In this document: positions 9,082-17,789 of the stretch, piece after piece
How positions within the stretch are numbered: the stretch's first letter is position 1
How the letters are laid out: every line of letters starts with the position of its first letter
Assembly (NCBI GenBank): GCA_902373545.1
Contig: CABKMZ010000002.1
Location: 4,874 to 68,873 of the forward strand
Source of the DNA: an uncultured Actinomyces sp.
Lineage (GTDB): Bacteria > Actinomycetota > Actinomycetes > Actinomycetales > Actinomycetaceae
Reading direction: 5' to 3'
DNA length: 64,000 nucleotides
The notes under the pieces: generated by a model
The model's input: the letters and a program-made list of their open reading frames with translations, nothing else
Told to the model about the DNA's origin: nothing
Databases searched by the model: none
Translations under genes and position numbers: made by a program

Positions 9082-11255
9082 CGCAGCGACCTGCGCAGCC
9101 TGTCGCTCCATTCGCGGACCTTGCCGGGTTCGTCGAACCAGTATTCCTTGAGCATCGGGATGAGTTCGTACTCCACGATCGAGGCCATGGCCGCGTCGGT
9201 GCAGGTATCGGCGTCCATGTTGCAAAAGTAGCTGTGTCCAATGCAGAATCCTTCGCCGAGCGACTCATCCTCGGCGATCACGCGGTTGAGGGATTCCACC
9301 TCACGGACCAATGCCTCGAACCTCGGATTAACGAGGCCGGCGCGGTAGGCGCGGAAGCCCTCGGAGTCGAAGGCGGGACTCAGTTCCACGAAAGCGAAGC
9401 GGCGTCGCAGCGCGTAGTCGAGCATCGCGAGGCTACGGTCTGCCGTGTTCATCATGCCGATAATGTGGACGTTGCGGGGAACGTAGAAGAGCTCACGCGA
9501 ATAGAGGAGCTGGAGCTTATTCTTCGGTCCGCGTTTATCACTCTCGATGAGCATGAACAGCTCGCCAAAGATCTTGGAGAGGTTTCCACGGTTGATCTCG
9601 TCAATGACGAAGAAGTAGGCGTTCTCCTCGTCCTCGGCAGCCTTCTTACAGAACGAGTAAAAGGCCCCCTTCACCAGCTCGAATCCCGCACCAGAGGGGC
9701 GATACCCCTCAATGAAGTCCTCGTAGGAGTAGCTCTGGTGGAATTGGACCAGCATGACCCGCGAGGCGTCCTTGACGCCCATCATCGAGTAGGCGAGGCG
9801 TTTGGCGGCGAAGGTCTTACCCACGCCGGGTGCGCCCTGCAGGATAATGTTCTTCTTGGCGCGCAAGACGCCCACGGTTGCGTCATAGCGTTCCTCGTCC
9901 ATGAAGACCTCGTCGAGGAATTGTTCGGAGGAATACTCCGGGAAGACCGGCAGCGTTTCCTCATTGGCAACTGATTCTTCATCCTCGCCGTCATCGAAGA
10001 AGGCATCAATGCGCGCCAGCAGATCGGGGTAGTCAGTGATCTCAGTGAGGGTCTTCATGGGGAACTGCTGATCACTTCGCCAGCTTCCCCGACGCTTCCA
10101 CGACACGTTGCGCAGGTGCGGGTACTCGCCCCCTTCCGGGTCATAGACGTAGTCGCCCGTAACGACGCCGCGGCCGAGAATCTCCTTGAGGCCTCGTTTG
10201 ACGAAAATGACGTCTCCCGGCTTGATCTCGTTCGCGAACTGCCAGACCGCCCGGGCCGAATTCGTCTGCGATGTATTGTCGTCGCGAGTGTCGAGTAGCC
10301 GTTGGCGCATGTCCTCCTTGGTGGCGTACTCGCTCAGATCACCGAGTTGGTGCCACCCCAGCCCCATCACGCCGCGTTGATAGAACTCTTCCCACATACA
10401 GGCTCCCCGGCCGGGGGCGTAGAGCCAGTAGCGCACGGTCTGCACGTCAGCGTCGCCGAGGGCGGCGGCCTGAACGACCTCTTCCTTCTCCTTGCCAGCT
10501 TCCTTCGTCTCACGGTTGACCTGTTCAGAAACTCGCCACGCGCATGCTGACAACTCCGGGAAAGTCGTGTAGTCGTAGGTGCCGGAGGACATGGCATCGA
10601 GAACACGGTCGCGCAGCGCCAGATAGGCGAAGGCCCCGGGAGGCGATGCGAGCTGGGAAACCTCGGCGTTCACGTCCGGGGGCATACGATCGGGAAGGCT
10701 GAGGAACCAACGATCCCGCGAGCTCAGGTTAACGTAGGCATACGGACGCACCCAGAAAAGGCCCATCGTGACGTTCCAGCTGGCGTTACGTTGTTTGAGA
10801 ACGGCATCGTACGCGTGACAAAATGCCGCCCCTGTCTGCTCTGTCGGCCGGTCCGCGTAGGCCAAAGCGACCGTGAACAGGTCCCAGAGTCTCTCAATAT
10901 CGCCCTCGCCCCGACGCGCCTGGTCGTAGAGAGTCGCATTGATATTGAGTAGCGTAGGGACGCCGACGAAATCATCGTGCAGCGGGGCGTGCACGCCGAG
11001 GGCTCCACCGATTCCCCGGGCAACCGTCCAACGTTTGGCCGTAGCGAGGCCGCGATTGAAGAGGCCGTAGACCGTAAAAGGATCAATATCCGTCGGAATA
11101 CCGCCGGAGTCAAGCGTCGGCAGGTCCATACCGAATTCGGCGTAGACATGCTGCAACGTCGCAATAAGAGCCTGCCGATCATCCTTGAAGGCAAGCAGTT
11201 TGTCCGCTAGTTCCATGAAAAAGCGCGGCCATGAGTACTGACTATCCATCGTCAT
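9078..11255 (-). CDS. mcrB: McrBC restriction system AAA+ GTPase McrB with EVE-like sensor domain
   Basis: The protein is about 725 residues from the ATG at 11255, which has AGGG seven nt upstream; a GTG at 11261 is possible. The N-terminal half carries an unassigned helical domain, then a segment (about residues 255-420) with YWLYAPGRGACMWEEFYQRGVMGLGW and GDVIFVKRGLKEILGRGVV, which looks like an EVE/PUA-like base-reading domain. The C-terminal half is an AAA+ motor of the McrB type: GAPGVGKT (about residue 474), FFVIDEINRGNLSKIFGE and GMMNTADRSLAMLDYALRRRF. It forms the nucleotide-driven ring that recognises modified DNA and recruits McrC. It is the first gene of the mcrBC pair. Confidence 0.9.
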   Translation of the reverse strand: MTMDSQYSWPRFFMELADKLLAFKDDRQALIATLQHVYAEFGMDLPTLDSGGIPTDIDPFTVYGLFNRGLATAKRWTVARGIGGALGVHAPLHDDFVGVPTLLNINATLYDQARRGEGDIERLWDLFTVALAYADRPTEQTGAAFCHAYDAVLKQRNASWNVTMGLFWVRPYAYVNLSSRDRWFLSLPDRMPPDVNAEVSQLASPPGAFAYLALRDRVLDAMSSGTYDYTTFPELSACAWRVSEQVNRETKEAGKEKEEVVQAAALGDADVQTVRYWLYAPGRGACMWEEFYQRGVMGLGWHQLGDLSEYATKEDMRQRLLDTRDDNTSQTNSARAVWQFANEIKPGDVIFVKRGLKEILGRGVVTGDYVYDPEGGEYPHLRNVSWKRRGSWRSDQQFPMKTLTEITDYPDLLARIDAFFDDGEDEESVANEETLPVFPEYSSEQFLDEVFMDEERYDATVGVLRAKKNIILQGAPGVGKTFAAKRLAYSMMGVKDASRVMLVQFHQSYSYEDFIEGYRPSGAGFELVKGAFYSFCKKAAEDEENAYFFVIDEINRGNLSKIFGELFMLIESDKRGPKNKLQLLYSRELFYVPRNVHIIGMMNTADRSLAMLDYALRRRFAFVELSPAFDSEGFRAYRAGLVNPRFEALVREVESLNRVIAEDESLGEGFCIGHSYFCNMDADTCTDAAMASIVEYELIPMLKEYWFDEPGKVREWSDRLRRSLR

Positions 11256-11363
11256 GGCCACACCCTACCACCCAGGTGATCGGCGACACGATTCATACGC
11301 GTACTCACCCGACAGCAAAGCCGAGCCACGCTCACGCGCCCCGGCCTCGTCAGTGCGCACTCC

Positions 11364-11735
11364 TCAGTCAAGCTCCGCCAACACGCCCACGTCACGCGCG
11401 GCCTGACGCAGGCGCTTATCGCGCGTCCACAGTGACACGCCGGGGGTTACGACAGCACTTGCCAGGAGCGCCACGTCGACAGCACTGAGCCCCCTGCCCC
11501 ACAGCCGCCGCTCCTCGACGAGATGCCGGACCCCCTGATCGTCGACGTTGCGGACAATCATGAGGCGCTCAAGCATTTTCAAAAAGAACGACCGATTCTT
11601 GAGGTTCCCCAACGCGAGTTCAGTGATGACACTCTGATGTATGCACACTTGGTCGCGCTCGAGCAGATCGACCAGAACCGGCTCAGTTTTCCGCAGGTGA
11701 TCGATCCAGATGCTCGTGTCAACGAGGACTCTCAT
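11364..11735 (-). CDS. vapC: VapC-type PIN-domain ribonuclease toxin
   Basis: The 123-residue protein has all the acidic positions of a PIN domain: D6 in VLVDTSIWID, E in VITELALG, D in LSAVDVALLASA and D in LWTRDKRLRQAA. VapC toxins cut RNA, usually tRNA, and are held inactive by VapB. The ATG overlaps the vapB stop as ATGA, so toxin translation is coupled to that of the antitoxin. The gene appears intact. The RNA target cannot be predicted from this sequence. Confidence 0.9.
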   Translation of the reverse strand: MRVLVDTSIWIDHLRKTEPVLVDLLERDQVCIHQSVITELALGNLKNRSFFLKMLERLMIVRNVDDQGVRHLVEERRLWGRGLSAVDVALLASAVVTPGVSLWTRDKRLRQAARDVGVLAELD

Positions 11736-11926
11736 GCGCGCTGCCGACTCCGCGGGGCAGCCTCCGCCGCCGAATCACTGCCGCCGAGCGCAGCGAGCTG
11801 CCGACCGCTCTCAATGCGAACGAGGAGCTCTACCGCATCCCTGATTAAAGCGGATCGTTCTCTAATCCCGGTCAGCTCCTCGGCCCGCGCGAGCAGGTCG
11901 TCATCGAGTGTCACAGTGGTTCTCAT
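11732..11926 (-). CDS. vapB: VapB-type ribbon-helix-helix antitoxin
   Basis: The protein is 64 residues and begins MRTTVTLDDDLLARAEELTG, a ribbon-helix-helix DNA-binding fold, with IRERSALIRDAVELLVRIES as the dimerising helix. The C-terminal AAPRSRQRA tail would be the disordered toxin-blocking part. The start at 11926 is chosen because a perfect GGAGG lies five nt upstream; the GTG four codons earlier overlaps that ribosome site. The gene precedes and overlaps vapC. VapB proteins normally repress their own promoter together with the toxin. Confidence 0.88.
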   Translation of the reverse strand: MRTTVTLDDDLLARAEELTGIRERSALIRDAVELLVRIESGRQLAALGGSDSAAEAAPRSRQRA

Positions 11927-12015
11927 GGCTACCTCCACATTCAGGATAGCATCACGAGCATCATCATTTGATTCGACTATTGATGCTCGCTCACGCTCAC
12001 GTGTCCTCTGCCCAA

Positions 12016-12060
12016 CAGCAAAGCCGGGCCACGCCCTCGCGCGACCCGGCTAGCGCCTCG
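12016..12060 (-). terminator. Hairpin downstream of higA
   Basis: A GC-rich inverted repeat (GCCGGG...CCCGGC on the minus strand) is followed by TTTGCT and lies 16 nt past the higA stop. Similar hairpins occur after vapC (11313-11351) and after res (12621-12669). Confidence 0.5.
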
Positions 12061-12075
12061 TAAGGTCGAGGAAAT

Positions 12076-12384
12076 TTAGGCAACCTCCACCGTCACAAGG
12101 GGAACGATCCCACTCAGCGTATCCCCCAGTGCATCTTCGGCGCGATCGAGCTCATAGCGCATCTGCAGCTTCATCCAGAACCCCGGGGTCGTACCAAAGT
12201 AGCGGGAGAGACGCATCGCCGTATCAGCCGTAATCCCGCGCTTCCCGTGGACGATTTCATTGATACGACGGGGCGGAACACCGATAGCAACGGCAAGCTT
12301 GTGCTGCGTAATTCCGAAGCCCTCGATGAAGTCCACCATGAGGACTTCGCCCGGGTGAATCGGAGCAATCTTAGTGGTAGTCAA
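12076..12384 (-). CDS. higA: HigA-family HTH antitoxin, orphan
   Basis: This protein of about 102 residues is an XRE-type helix-turn-helix repressor: IAPIHPGEVLMVDFIEGFGITQHKLAVAIGVPPRRINEIVHGKRGITADTAMRLSRYFGTTPGFWM, close to the HigA/VapI consensus. I place the start at the TTG at 12384, because AGAAGGGG lies about ten nt upstream and family similarity begins there. An open frame runs 14 codons further up from a GTG at 12426, but that stretch is the end of a degenerate higB in another frame. No intact toxin gene is adjacent, so this is an orphan antitoxin that may still act as a DNA-binding regulator. Confidence 0.82.
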   Translation of the reverse strand: MTTTKIAPIHPGEVLMVDFIEGFGITQHKLAVAIGVPPRRINEIVHGKRGITADTAMRLSRYFGTTPGFWMKLQMRYELDRAEDALGDTLSGIVPLVTVEVA

Positions 12385-12412
12385 CGATCTCAACCCCTTC
12401 TGGACCAGCGTC
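12371..12412 (-). pseudogene. higB: C-terminal relic of higB toxin
   Basis: In the frame offset from higA, the minus strand reads DAGPEGVEIVDYH followed by TAA, the classic C-terminus of HigB/RelE-type plasmid-maintenance toxins, which normally end a few bases into higA. Upstream of it the frame hits a stop within 30 codons and shows no further toxin sequence. The body of the toxin gene has been lost. Confidence 0.72.
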
Positions 12413-12544
12413 ACCCAGGCCTTCACCCTTCACGACTGCACTTGGAGAGGTACCTCACCTGAATGGAAGAACCATTTTGCCCCCACGCCTCAATGCTAAC
12501 ATTCTACTAATCGCGTCGGGCTTGGACCGGCGCACTCTACTACG

Positions 12545-12573
12545 GGGATCCTCGCCATCACGGCGAGGATCCC
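12545..12573 (-). terminator. Hairpin downstream of res
   Basis: A perfect 12-bp stem (GGGATCCTCGCC paired with GGCGAGGATCCC) with a 5-nt loop lies about 150 bp beyond the res stop. A second, less regular hairpin lies closer, at 12621-12669. Either could end the type III restriction transcript. Confidence 0.55.
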
Positions 12574-12719
12574 TTGGTATTCCAAGAGTATCCTGCACTC
12601 CAGCCACGCAGCGCTCCTCACAAGCAAGCGACCGGGCCGCCCCCAGGCGACCCGGCCACTGCCTCGTTCAGAAATGATTAAACATTAAACCTGAACTCAA
12701 CCCCATACAAGTCCGTCAG

Positions 12720-15644
12720 CTAGAACATGCGCTCCTGTCGTGGTGAGCTCGCCTTCCGTAGCCTTGCATACTCGAGGAGGTCGGTCACCGTGGCGTTCTT
12801 CTTGTGCCACTCATTCACGATCGTCTCGCCGAGCAGCACGTATGCCCAATCCCGGCCGTCGCGCTGTTCCTCCGGTAGCTCGTTGATCTGCTCGCACCAT
12901 GCCAGCGCAGCCTTCTGCTTGCGCTGCACGTTCTCGTCACTGAGCGCCGACTGTGCCTTGGTCTCGACGACGTAGATGGTGAACGGCGTGCGGATGAGGA
13001 AGTCTGGCGAGTACTGCGCGGGCATGCCATCCGCTTTCAGGTAAGGCCGACGCAGGAAATCGTGCCGGTACTCGTGCACCTTGGCCAGGGCTTCGATGCA
13101 CGAGTCCTTGTCGGCCCAGCGGATGAAGCGTCGTTCAAGCCCGCCGCCTTGGGACGGGATCGGCAGTTTCGGGTAGATGCACTTGTTGACTTCTTCGGCG
13201 GTGCTGCCGCGAACCGGGATCGTGGTGACCTCGGACAGTGAACGGTGCTGTACCTCGGCGGAGGCCACAACCTGGCTGTCCTGGAGTTCGACAAGCTTGG
13301 TGGCGAACGTTCCGGCGATGCTGTGCGCGACGTCGTCAAGCAGCAGCACGCGCCAGTTCTCTTCGGCCAGCGGGTCAAACTCCTGACCGAATAGGCGATG
13401 TCGGATGTAGCTGTCGAGCCAACCGGTGAGCAGCGGGCGGTACGCCTGGAGAATCGGGAACTTTGCGTTCTCGTTGTACTTGCTCTGACTCTTCGTCATC
13501 GTCCGGCCGAGCGCCTCGGTGATGCGCGTTGTCATGCGCGAGAGGTAGTCGTTGTAGCCAGTGGCAGTCAGCACGCCGCCGTCGACGCGGTAGTCGCCGT
13601 ACTGTGTGCCCGTCTCGGCGTCGTGCGAGACAAACCGGTCGCCCTTGCCGACGGTCTTGATGATCAGGTCGAGCGGGTACGGTGACGCGGAAAGCTCGAG
13701 TGGATTGATGCTCGGCTGGCGCAGTTCCTCGTCGGCATCACGCAAGATGACGGGGACCTCGAAGTCGTACGCCTGGTATCCAGGTCGCAGATCAACATGC
13801 TCCAGGTCGCCGGTGGCACCGGTAGTGTCCGCTTCGTCACCGGTTTCGACCATGAGTCCGCCACTAAGCAGTCCATCGTAGAAGTCGCTGAACGCCGGGT
13901 GCTCAACGATGAACAGCACGTCGAAGTAGTTGGTCGGCTCCAGCCCTTTACTGATGCGCTCGCGAGTCTCAGCCTTAAGCTCGTCGATGGAGGGGTCGCC
14001 GCGCCACATCAGGCGCAGGCCGCGCCCGATCGTCTGCTCGAGCAGGATGGACGCCTGTGACGAGCGCAGCGGCACGATGACTGCGATATTGCTGACGTCG
14101 AAGCCTTCACGGAGCATGAGCACCGAGACGATGACCTTGGGCTGCTTGTGTCGGTCGACGTCGAACAGCTTCTCGCGGATCGGCTCCCACTCTTTCGGGC
14201 CAAGTTCAGCCTTGCGGCCGGAGTCGACACGCAGGATGTCGTCCTCAGAAAGCCCCGTGCTTTGCAGATACTCGACGACGTGCGGTGTGACGTTGGTGTC
14301 CTCACAGACCACCAGCAGCTTCGGATGCTTGTCCGGATCGGCGTCGGCGAACTGTTCTTCGAGGATTTGTAGCTTCTTCAGGCCAGCCTGGAGCATGACG
14401 CGCTGACCGTTCGACAGGCCTGTGACGCGCTTCTGCTCGTCGCGCTCTGCCTTGAAGTCCAATGGTAGCGCCGCGATCTCCTTGCGCTTATCGAGCGCAA
14501 GCGACTTAACGAGTCCGGCACGCATGGCGGACTTGAGGTCGAAGTCAACGACGATGTGCGGGAAGTAGGCCTTGCCCTTCGAGCGCCCTGAGCCGACCTC
14601 GTTGTAGGGGGTTGCGGAAAAGTCGATCTGGATGAAACGGCGGCCCTTTGTCGAGGCGATCTCACTCAGGCTCTTCTGCCACTCGACGTCGGTGACCTCA
14701 TCCGACTTACGCACTTCATGGATGTGGTGCGCCTCGTCGTTGAACACGACCAAATCGGGCAGGTCTTTCAGAGCTTGGAGTGGGCCGCCCCGCAGGAACC
14801 GTCGGTCCAGCACATCAAGCGCATTCCCGGCATTCTTGCCAGGAGTGAGCGGGAAGAAGCTCTCGACTGCGGCCTTCGGGTCGATCTCGGCGCCAGGCGC
14901 TTCGACTTCGTCATCGTCGAGAAAGTCGGGGTCTTCCTTGCCCGCGAGTAGATGCCAGTTTGTGATCGCGATCAGGCCCGAGCCGGTGACCTTGCGACCG
15001 ATCTCGGTCTTGGTGACAACGGAGGACTGAAGGAACGTGAAAACCTGCGTGCGGTAGGTGTCCGGGATGAACAGATCCTGCTGACGGTAGATGTCGCTCG
15101 TGGCGAAGTCTCGCTCGCCATCCTGTTCTTTGCCTTGGAACGAGTCCAGGAGACGGTCGTACACGATGAGACCCGGTGCAACGAGCAGGAAGTTGCTGGA
15201 GAAGCGCGGATCCTGCGGGTCTGCGAGCTTGTTCAGATACTGCCAGACCAGCAGGGCGTTCAACACCCACGTCTTACCGGTGCCCGTCGCCATCTTCGCC
15301 GCGTACTTCGGGTGATCGTGACGGTCTCGCGTAACCTCGCTAAGCACACCGCCCTCGAGCATCGCCTCCGGAGCGACTGCCTCGTAGAGATCACGCAGAC
15401 GGGTCGTGCCGAGAACTTCGTGCGCGTAGATGATGTGGAGGATTGCGGCGCGCTGTCCAGCGTGGAAATTCAGCTCACGCAGTTCGCAGTAGTCCTGCTG
15501 GAACCAGAAGCGCAGTAGCTCGGCGGTCACCGGAGTGACCTGGTCAAGTAGCTTCGAACCAGTACCATCGACGATCCCGGGGATCAGCGGGTCAACGACC
15601 GCAGAAAGCCCCTTGGCAAGCGGGAAGTCAGCAAAACCGCTCAC
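12720..15644 (-). CDS. res: Type III restriction endonuclease subunit Res
   Basis: The 974-residue protein is an SF2 helicase-nuclease. Walker A is MATGTGKTWVLNAL at about residue 118, the DEAH box is VVFNDEAHHIHE near residue 298, and the C-terminal helicase lobe includes VIVPLRSSQASILLEQTIGRGLRLMW. The C-terminal nuclease has YSPDFLIRTPFTIYVVETKAQS (D and E-x-K near residues 880-893). Res translocates or slides on DNA and cuts only in complex with Mod. The GTG start overlaps the mod stop as GTGA, which indicates coupled translation. The frame is complete. With mod out of frame (see mod), Res should be inactive unless the frame is restored. Confidence 0.9.
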   Translation of the reverse strand: MSGFADFPLAKGLSAVVDPLIPGIVDGTGSKLLDQVTPVTAELLRFWFQQDYCELRELNFHAGQRAAILHIIYAHEVLGTTRLRDLYEAVAPEAMLEGGVLSEVTRDRHDHPKYAAKMATGTGKTWVLNALLVWQYLNKLADPQDPRFSSNFLLVAPGLIVYDRLLDSFQGKEQDGERDFATSDIYRQQDLFIPDTYRTQVFTFLQSSVVTKTEIGRKVTGSGLIAITNWHLLAGKEDPDFLDDDEVEAPGAEIDPKAAVESFFPLTPGKNAGNALDVLDRRFLRGGPLQALKDLPDLVVFNDEAHHIHEVRKSDEVTDVEWQKSLSEIASTKGRRFIQIDFSATPYNEVGSGRSKGKAYFPHIVVDFDLKSAMRAGLVKSLALDKRKEIAALPLDFKAERDEQKRVTGLSNGQRVMLQAGLKKLQILEEQFADADPDKHPKLLVVCEDTNVTPHVVEYLQSTGLSEDDILRVDSGRKAELGPKEWEPIREKLFDVDRHKQPKVIVSVLMLREGFDVSNIAVIVPLRSSQASILLEQTIGRGLRLMWRGDPSIDELKAETRERISKGLEPTNYFDVLFIVEHPAFSDFYDGLLSGGLMVETGDEADTTGATGDLEHVDLRPGYQAYDFEVPVILRDADEELRQPSINPLELSASPYPLDLIIKTVGKGDRFVSHDAETGTQYGDYRVDGGVLTATGYNDYLSRMTTRITEALGRTMTKSQSKYNENAKFPILQAYRPLLTGWLDSYIRHRLFGQEFDPLAEENWRVLLLDDVAHSIAGTFATKLVELQDSQVVASAEVQHRSLSEVTTIPVRGSTAEEVNKCIYPKLPIPSQGGGLERRFIRWADKDSCIEALAKVHEYRHDFLRRPYLKADGMPAQYSPDFLIRTPFTIYVVETKAQSALSDENVQRKQKAALAWCEQINELPEEQRDGRDWAYVLLGETIVNEWHKKNATVTDLLEYARLRKASSPRQERMF

Positions 15645-17669
15645 GGCTGCACCTCCACACCCGAGATAACAACCTCAGACTCGAAGCCGAACACGTCAAC
15701 GGCACGCACACAGACCGTGCGCGGACCATCCACCCGAGGCAAGTCGAGCACTGCGGTCGTGACGACCCGCAGTTCGTCACCGTCGTTCTCGGTGTTGCCC
15801 CGGTAGTCCTGCCAGACGGAACGGAAAACCTCGCCGTCGTAGTCGGGATCGACCGCCCAGTATTCAATGAGCGCCAGCGACTCGGAGTTCATCACCTCCT
15901 GGAGCTTGGCTCGGTTTGCTTGGTCGAGGTTGATCGCGTCTGGCGACAGCAGTATGTAATTTTGCAGTTCCACCGCCAAAGACTCACGGCTTCCGTCCGA
16001 AGTACGCGAGACCACCTTGGCCTCTAGGTATTGGAGGCTTGAGAAGCGCACTTCGGAGCCGAGCTTGTCCGCGCCCTTCTTCTTGAGTCTGTCAAGAAGA
16101 TCGGGCGGGATCACTAGCACTTCTAGGTTTGGGTCGTTGAGATCGGCTATGTCCTGGCCGATCCCTGCCGCGAAGTTCCAGCCGAGGACAACAACCTTGT
16201 CGAAGCCACCCATCTTCGCCTCTCGGTAGCCTTGCGCGCGTTTGAGAGTCGAAATGGTGGTGAGCCGAGAGGGGCTGTCAGCAAGCACCAGAGTTCGCGT
16301 ACCTGGGAGCCGACCCAAGCTTCCATTCACGTTCTCCTCATGAGGCAGTGGAAGTGCACCGAAGAGGTCGAGCACGACTTTGGCCAAGTCGCCGACGCGG
16401 AACGAACGACCGAGCGTCGATCTCGCCTGCTCCACTTGATAGTCACCTATGGCCTGGTATAGGAAGGGTTTTGCGTCCTGATCAATCAGCCGCTTTCGAA
16501 CAATCATTGTCGACGGCTTCCCGAGGTCCGTTACAACCCAACAGCGCCCGAGCCGCTCAGCCACCGCTGCCGTAGTCCCTGAACCTACGAAGAAGTCAGC
16601 GACAAGATCACCCCCGTCTGAAGACGCCTGAATGATTCTCTCAAGGAGTCGACCGGGTTTCTGTGTACCGTACCCCGTAGTCTCACCCTTCTGAAGAGTC
16701 TGGACATCGCTCCATACGTCCCGCGACCGCACACCTTCAGGATTCAGGTAGATCTTCTTCTGAGGTACGCGGCCCGCCTTGACCCAGAGAATTCCCTCCT
16801 CAAGCCACTCCAACGCGGTTTCTTTGGGCATCCGGTAGCCACCGGCAGGAGGTTTTTCACCAAGTCCCAGGTCGTAGACATACCCTCCGCCACCAGGGTT
16901 ATCGATGGGACCGAGGCGGTACTGACCAGCCTCGTCAGTCTTGAGACGCTTCTTATTCGATCCAGCGTGCGCTTGGAAGACTTCGTTCCAGACGATCTTT
17001 TTTGGGTTCTTCCGGTAGAAAAAGATCGTGTCGTGGGACTTAATGAACTTCTTATTCTTCGCAGATGAGTCGCCGATTGCTCCTGGCCATATAACCTCGT
17101 TTACAAAGGACTCGCGACCAAAAACTTCGTCAAGAATAATCTTCAGATAGTGCGCGACGCGATAGTCGATATGGACATAGATAGAACCCGTCTCGGCGAG
17201 CAATTCACGCATGAGAACGAGGCGCGGGACAATCATAGCCACATAAGAGGCAGTTCCGTCTGACCATGTATCAGAATAGGCAAACTGCTCCAAGACCGTA
17301 GGCTTCTGGTCGATCGTCGTTCCAGGAAGTTTAATCTTCGTCCGGTAGTCCGCCTTCGAGTCGAACGGGGGGGTCGATGTAGATCAGGTCGATCTTTCCT
17401 CGCAGACTCGGGCTGTCTTCGTCGCCTGCGAGAAGCGCAGCCATCGCCAGCAGATTGTCGCCGTAGATTAGTCGGTTAGGCGCGTGAATCATGCGCTCAC
17501 CATCATCGAACCTTAAATCGAGCCCTTCACGAGCTTTCGACGGGATAACAAGCTCGCGGGTCTGTAGGCTAACCCGGTTGCGACCCTCTAGTTGCTCCAG
17601 AATCTGCGCTGCTTGACGTTTGCCTGCGGCGACAATGCCTGGCAGCTGTTCCAGCAGTGACTTACTCAT
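15641..17669 (-). pseudogene. mod: Type III DNA methyltransferase Mod, frameshifted at G7 tract
   Basis: The N-terminal 100 residues (from ATG 17669) have IYGDNLLAMAALLAGD and the catalytic motif start LIYIDPP. They then run into VRLEGGLPDED and a stop at 17331. Removing one base from the seven-G run at 17367-17373 gives DPPFDSKADYRTKIKLPGTT and joins in frame to the second part, which contains EQFAYSDTWSDG, AETGSIYVHID and the SAM-binding DFFVGSGTTAAVAERLGR. The order DPPF before FxGxGT is that of beta-class adenine methyltransferases of type III systems. The restored protein would be about 675 residues. Either the gene is phase-variable through the G run, it is a recent mutation, or it is a sequencing error. 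Its stop overlaps the res start. Confidence 0.88.
17367..17373 (+). repeat. Homopolymer G7 inside mod
   Basis: Seven consecutive G on the plus strand (C on the coding strand) lie within the catalytic DPP codons of mod. Six would give an intact reading frame. Such tracts are slippage-prone. Confidence 0.9.
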
Positions 17670-17789
17670 GTCGAGGCTTCCTCTCTTGGCCGCTACTTCT
17701 TACTTCTAGATGCTAGCCCTGTCCTAAACTCGGACGGTGTTCAGTCGGTTACGTCTGTCGTTCCCCGCGCGAATATGAGTGCGGTGCCC

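Noticed and set aside
12385-12426. Upstream GTG start for HigA
   Set aside because: These 14 codons overlap the relic end of higB in another frame; family similarity and the ribosome site support the TTG at 12384.
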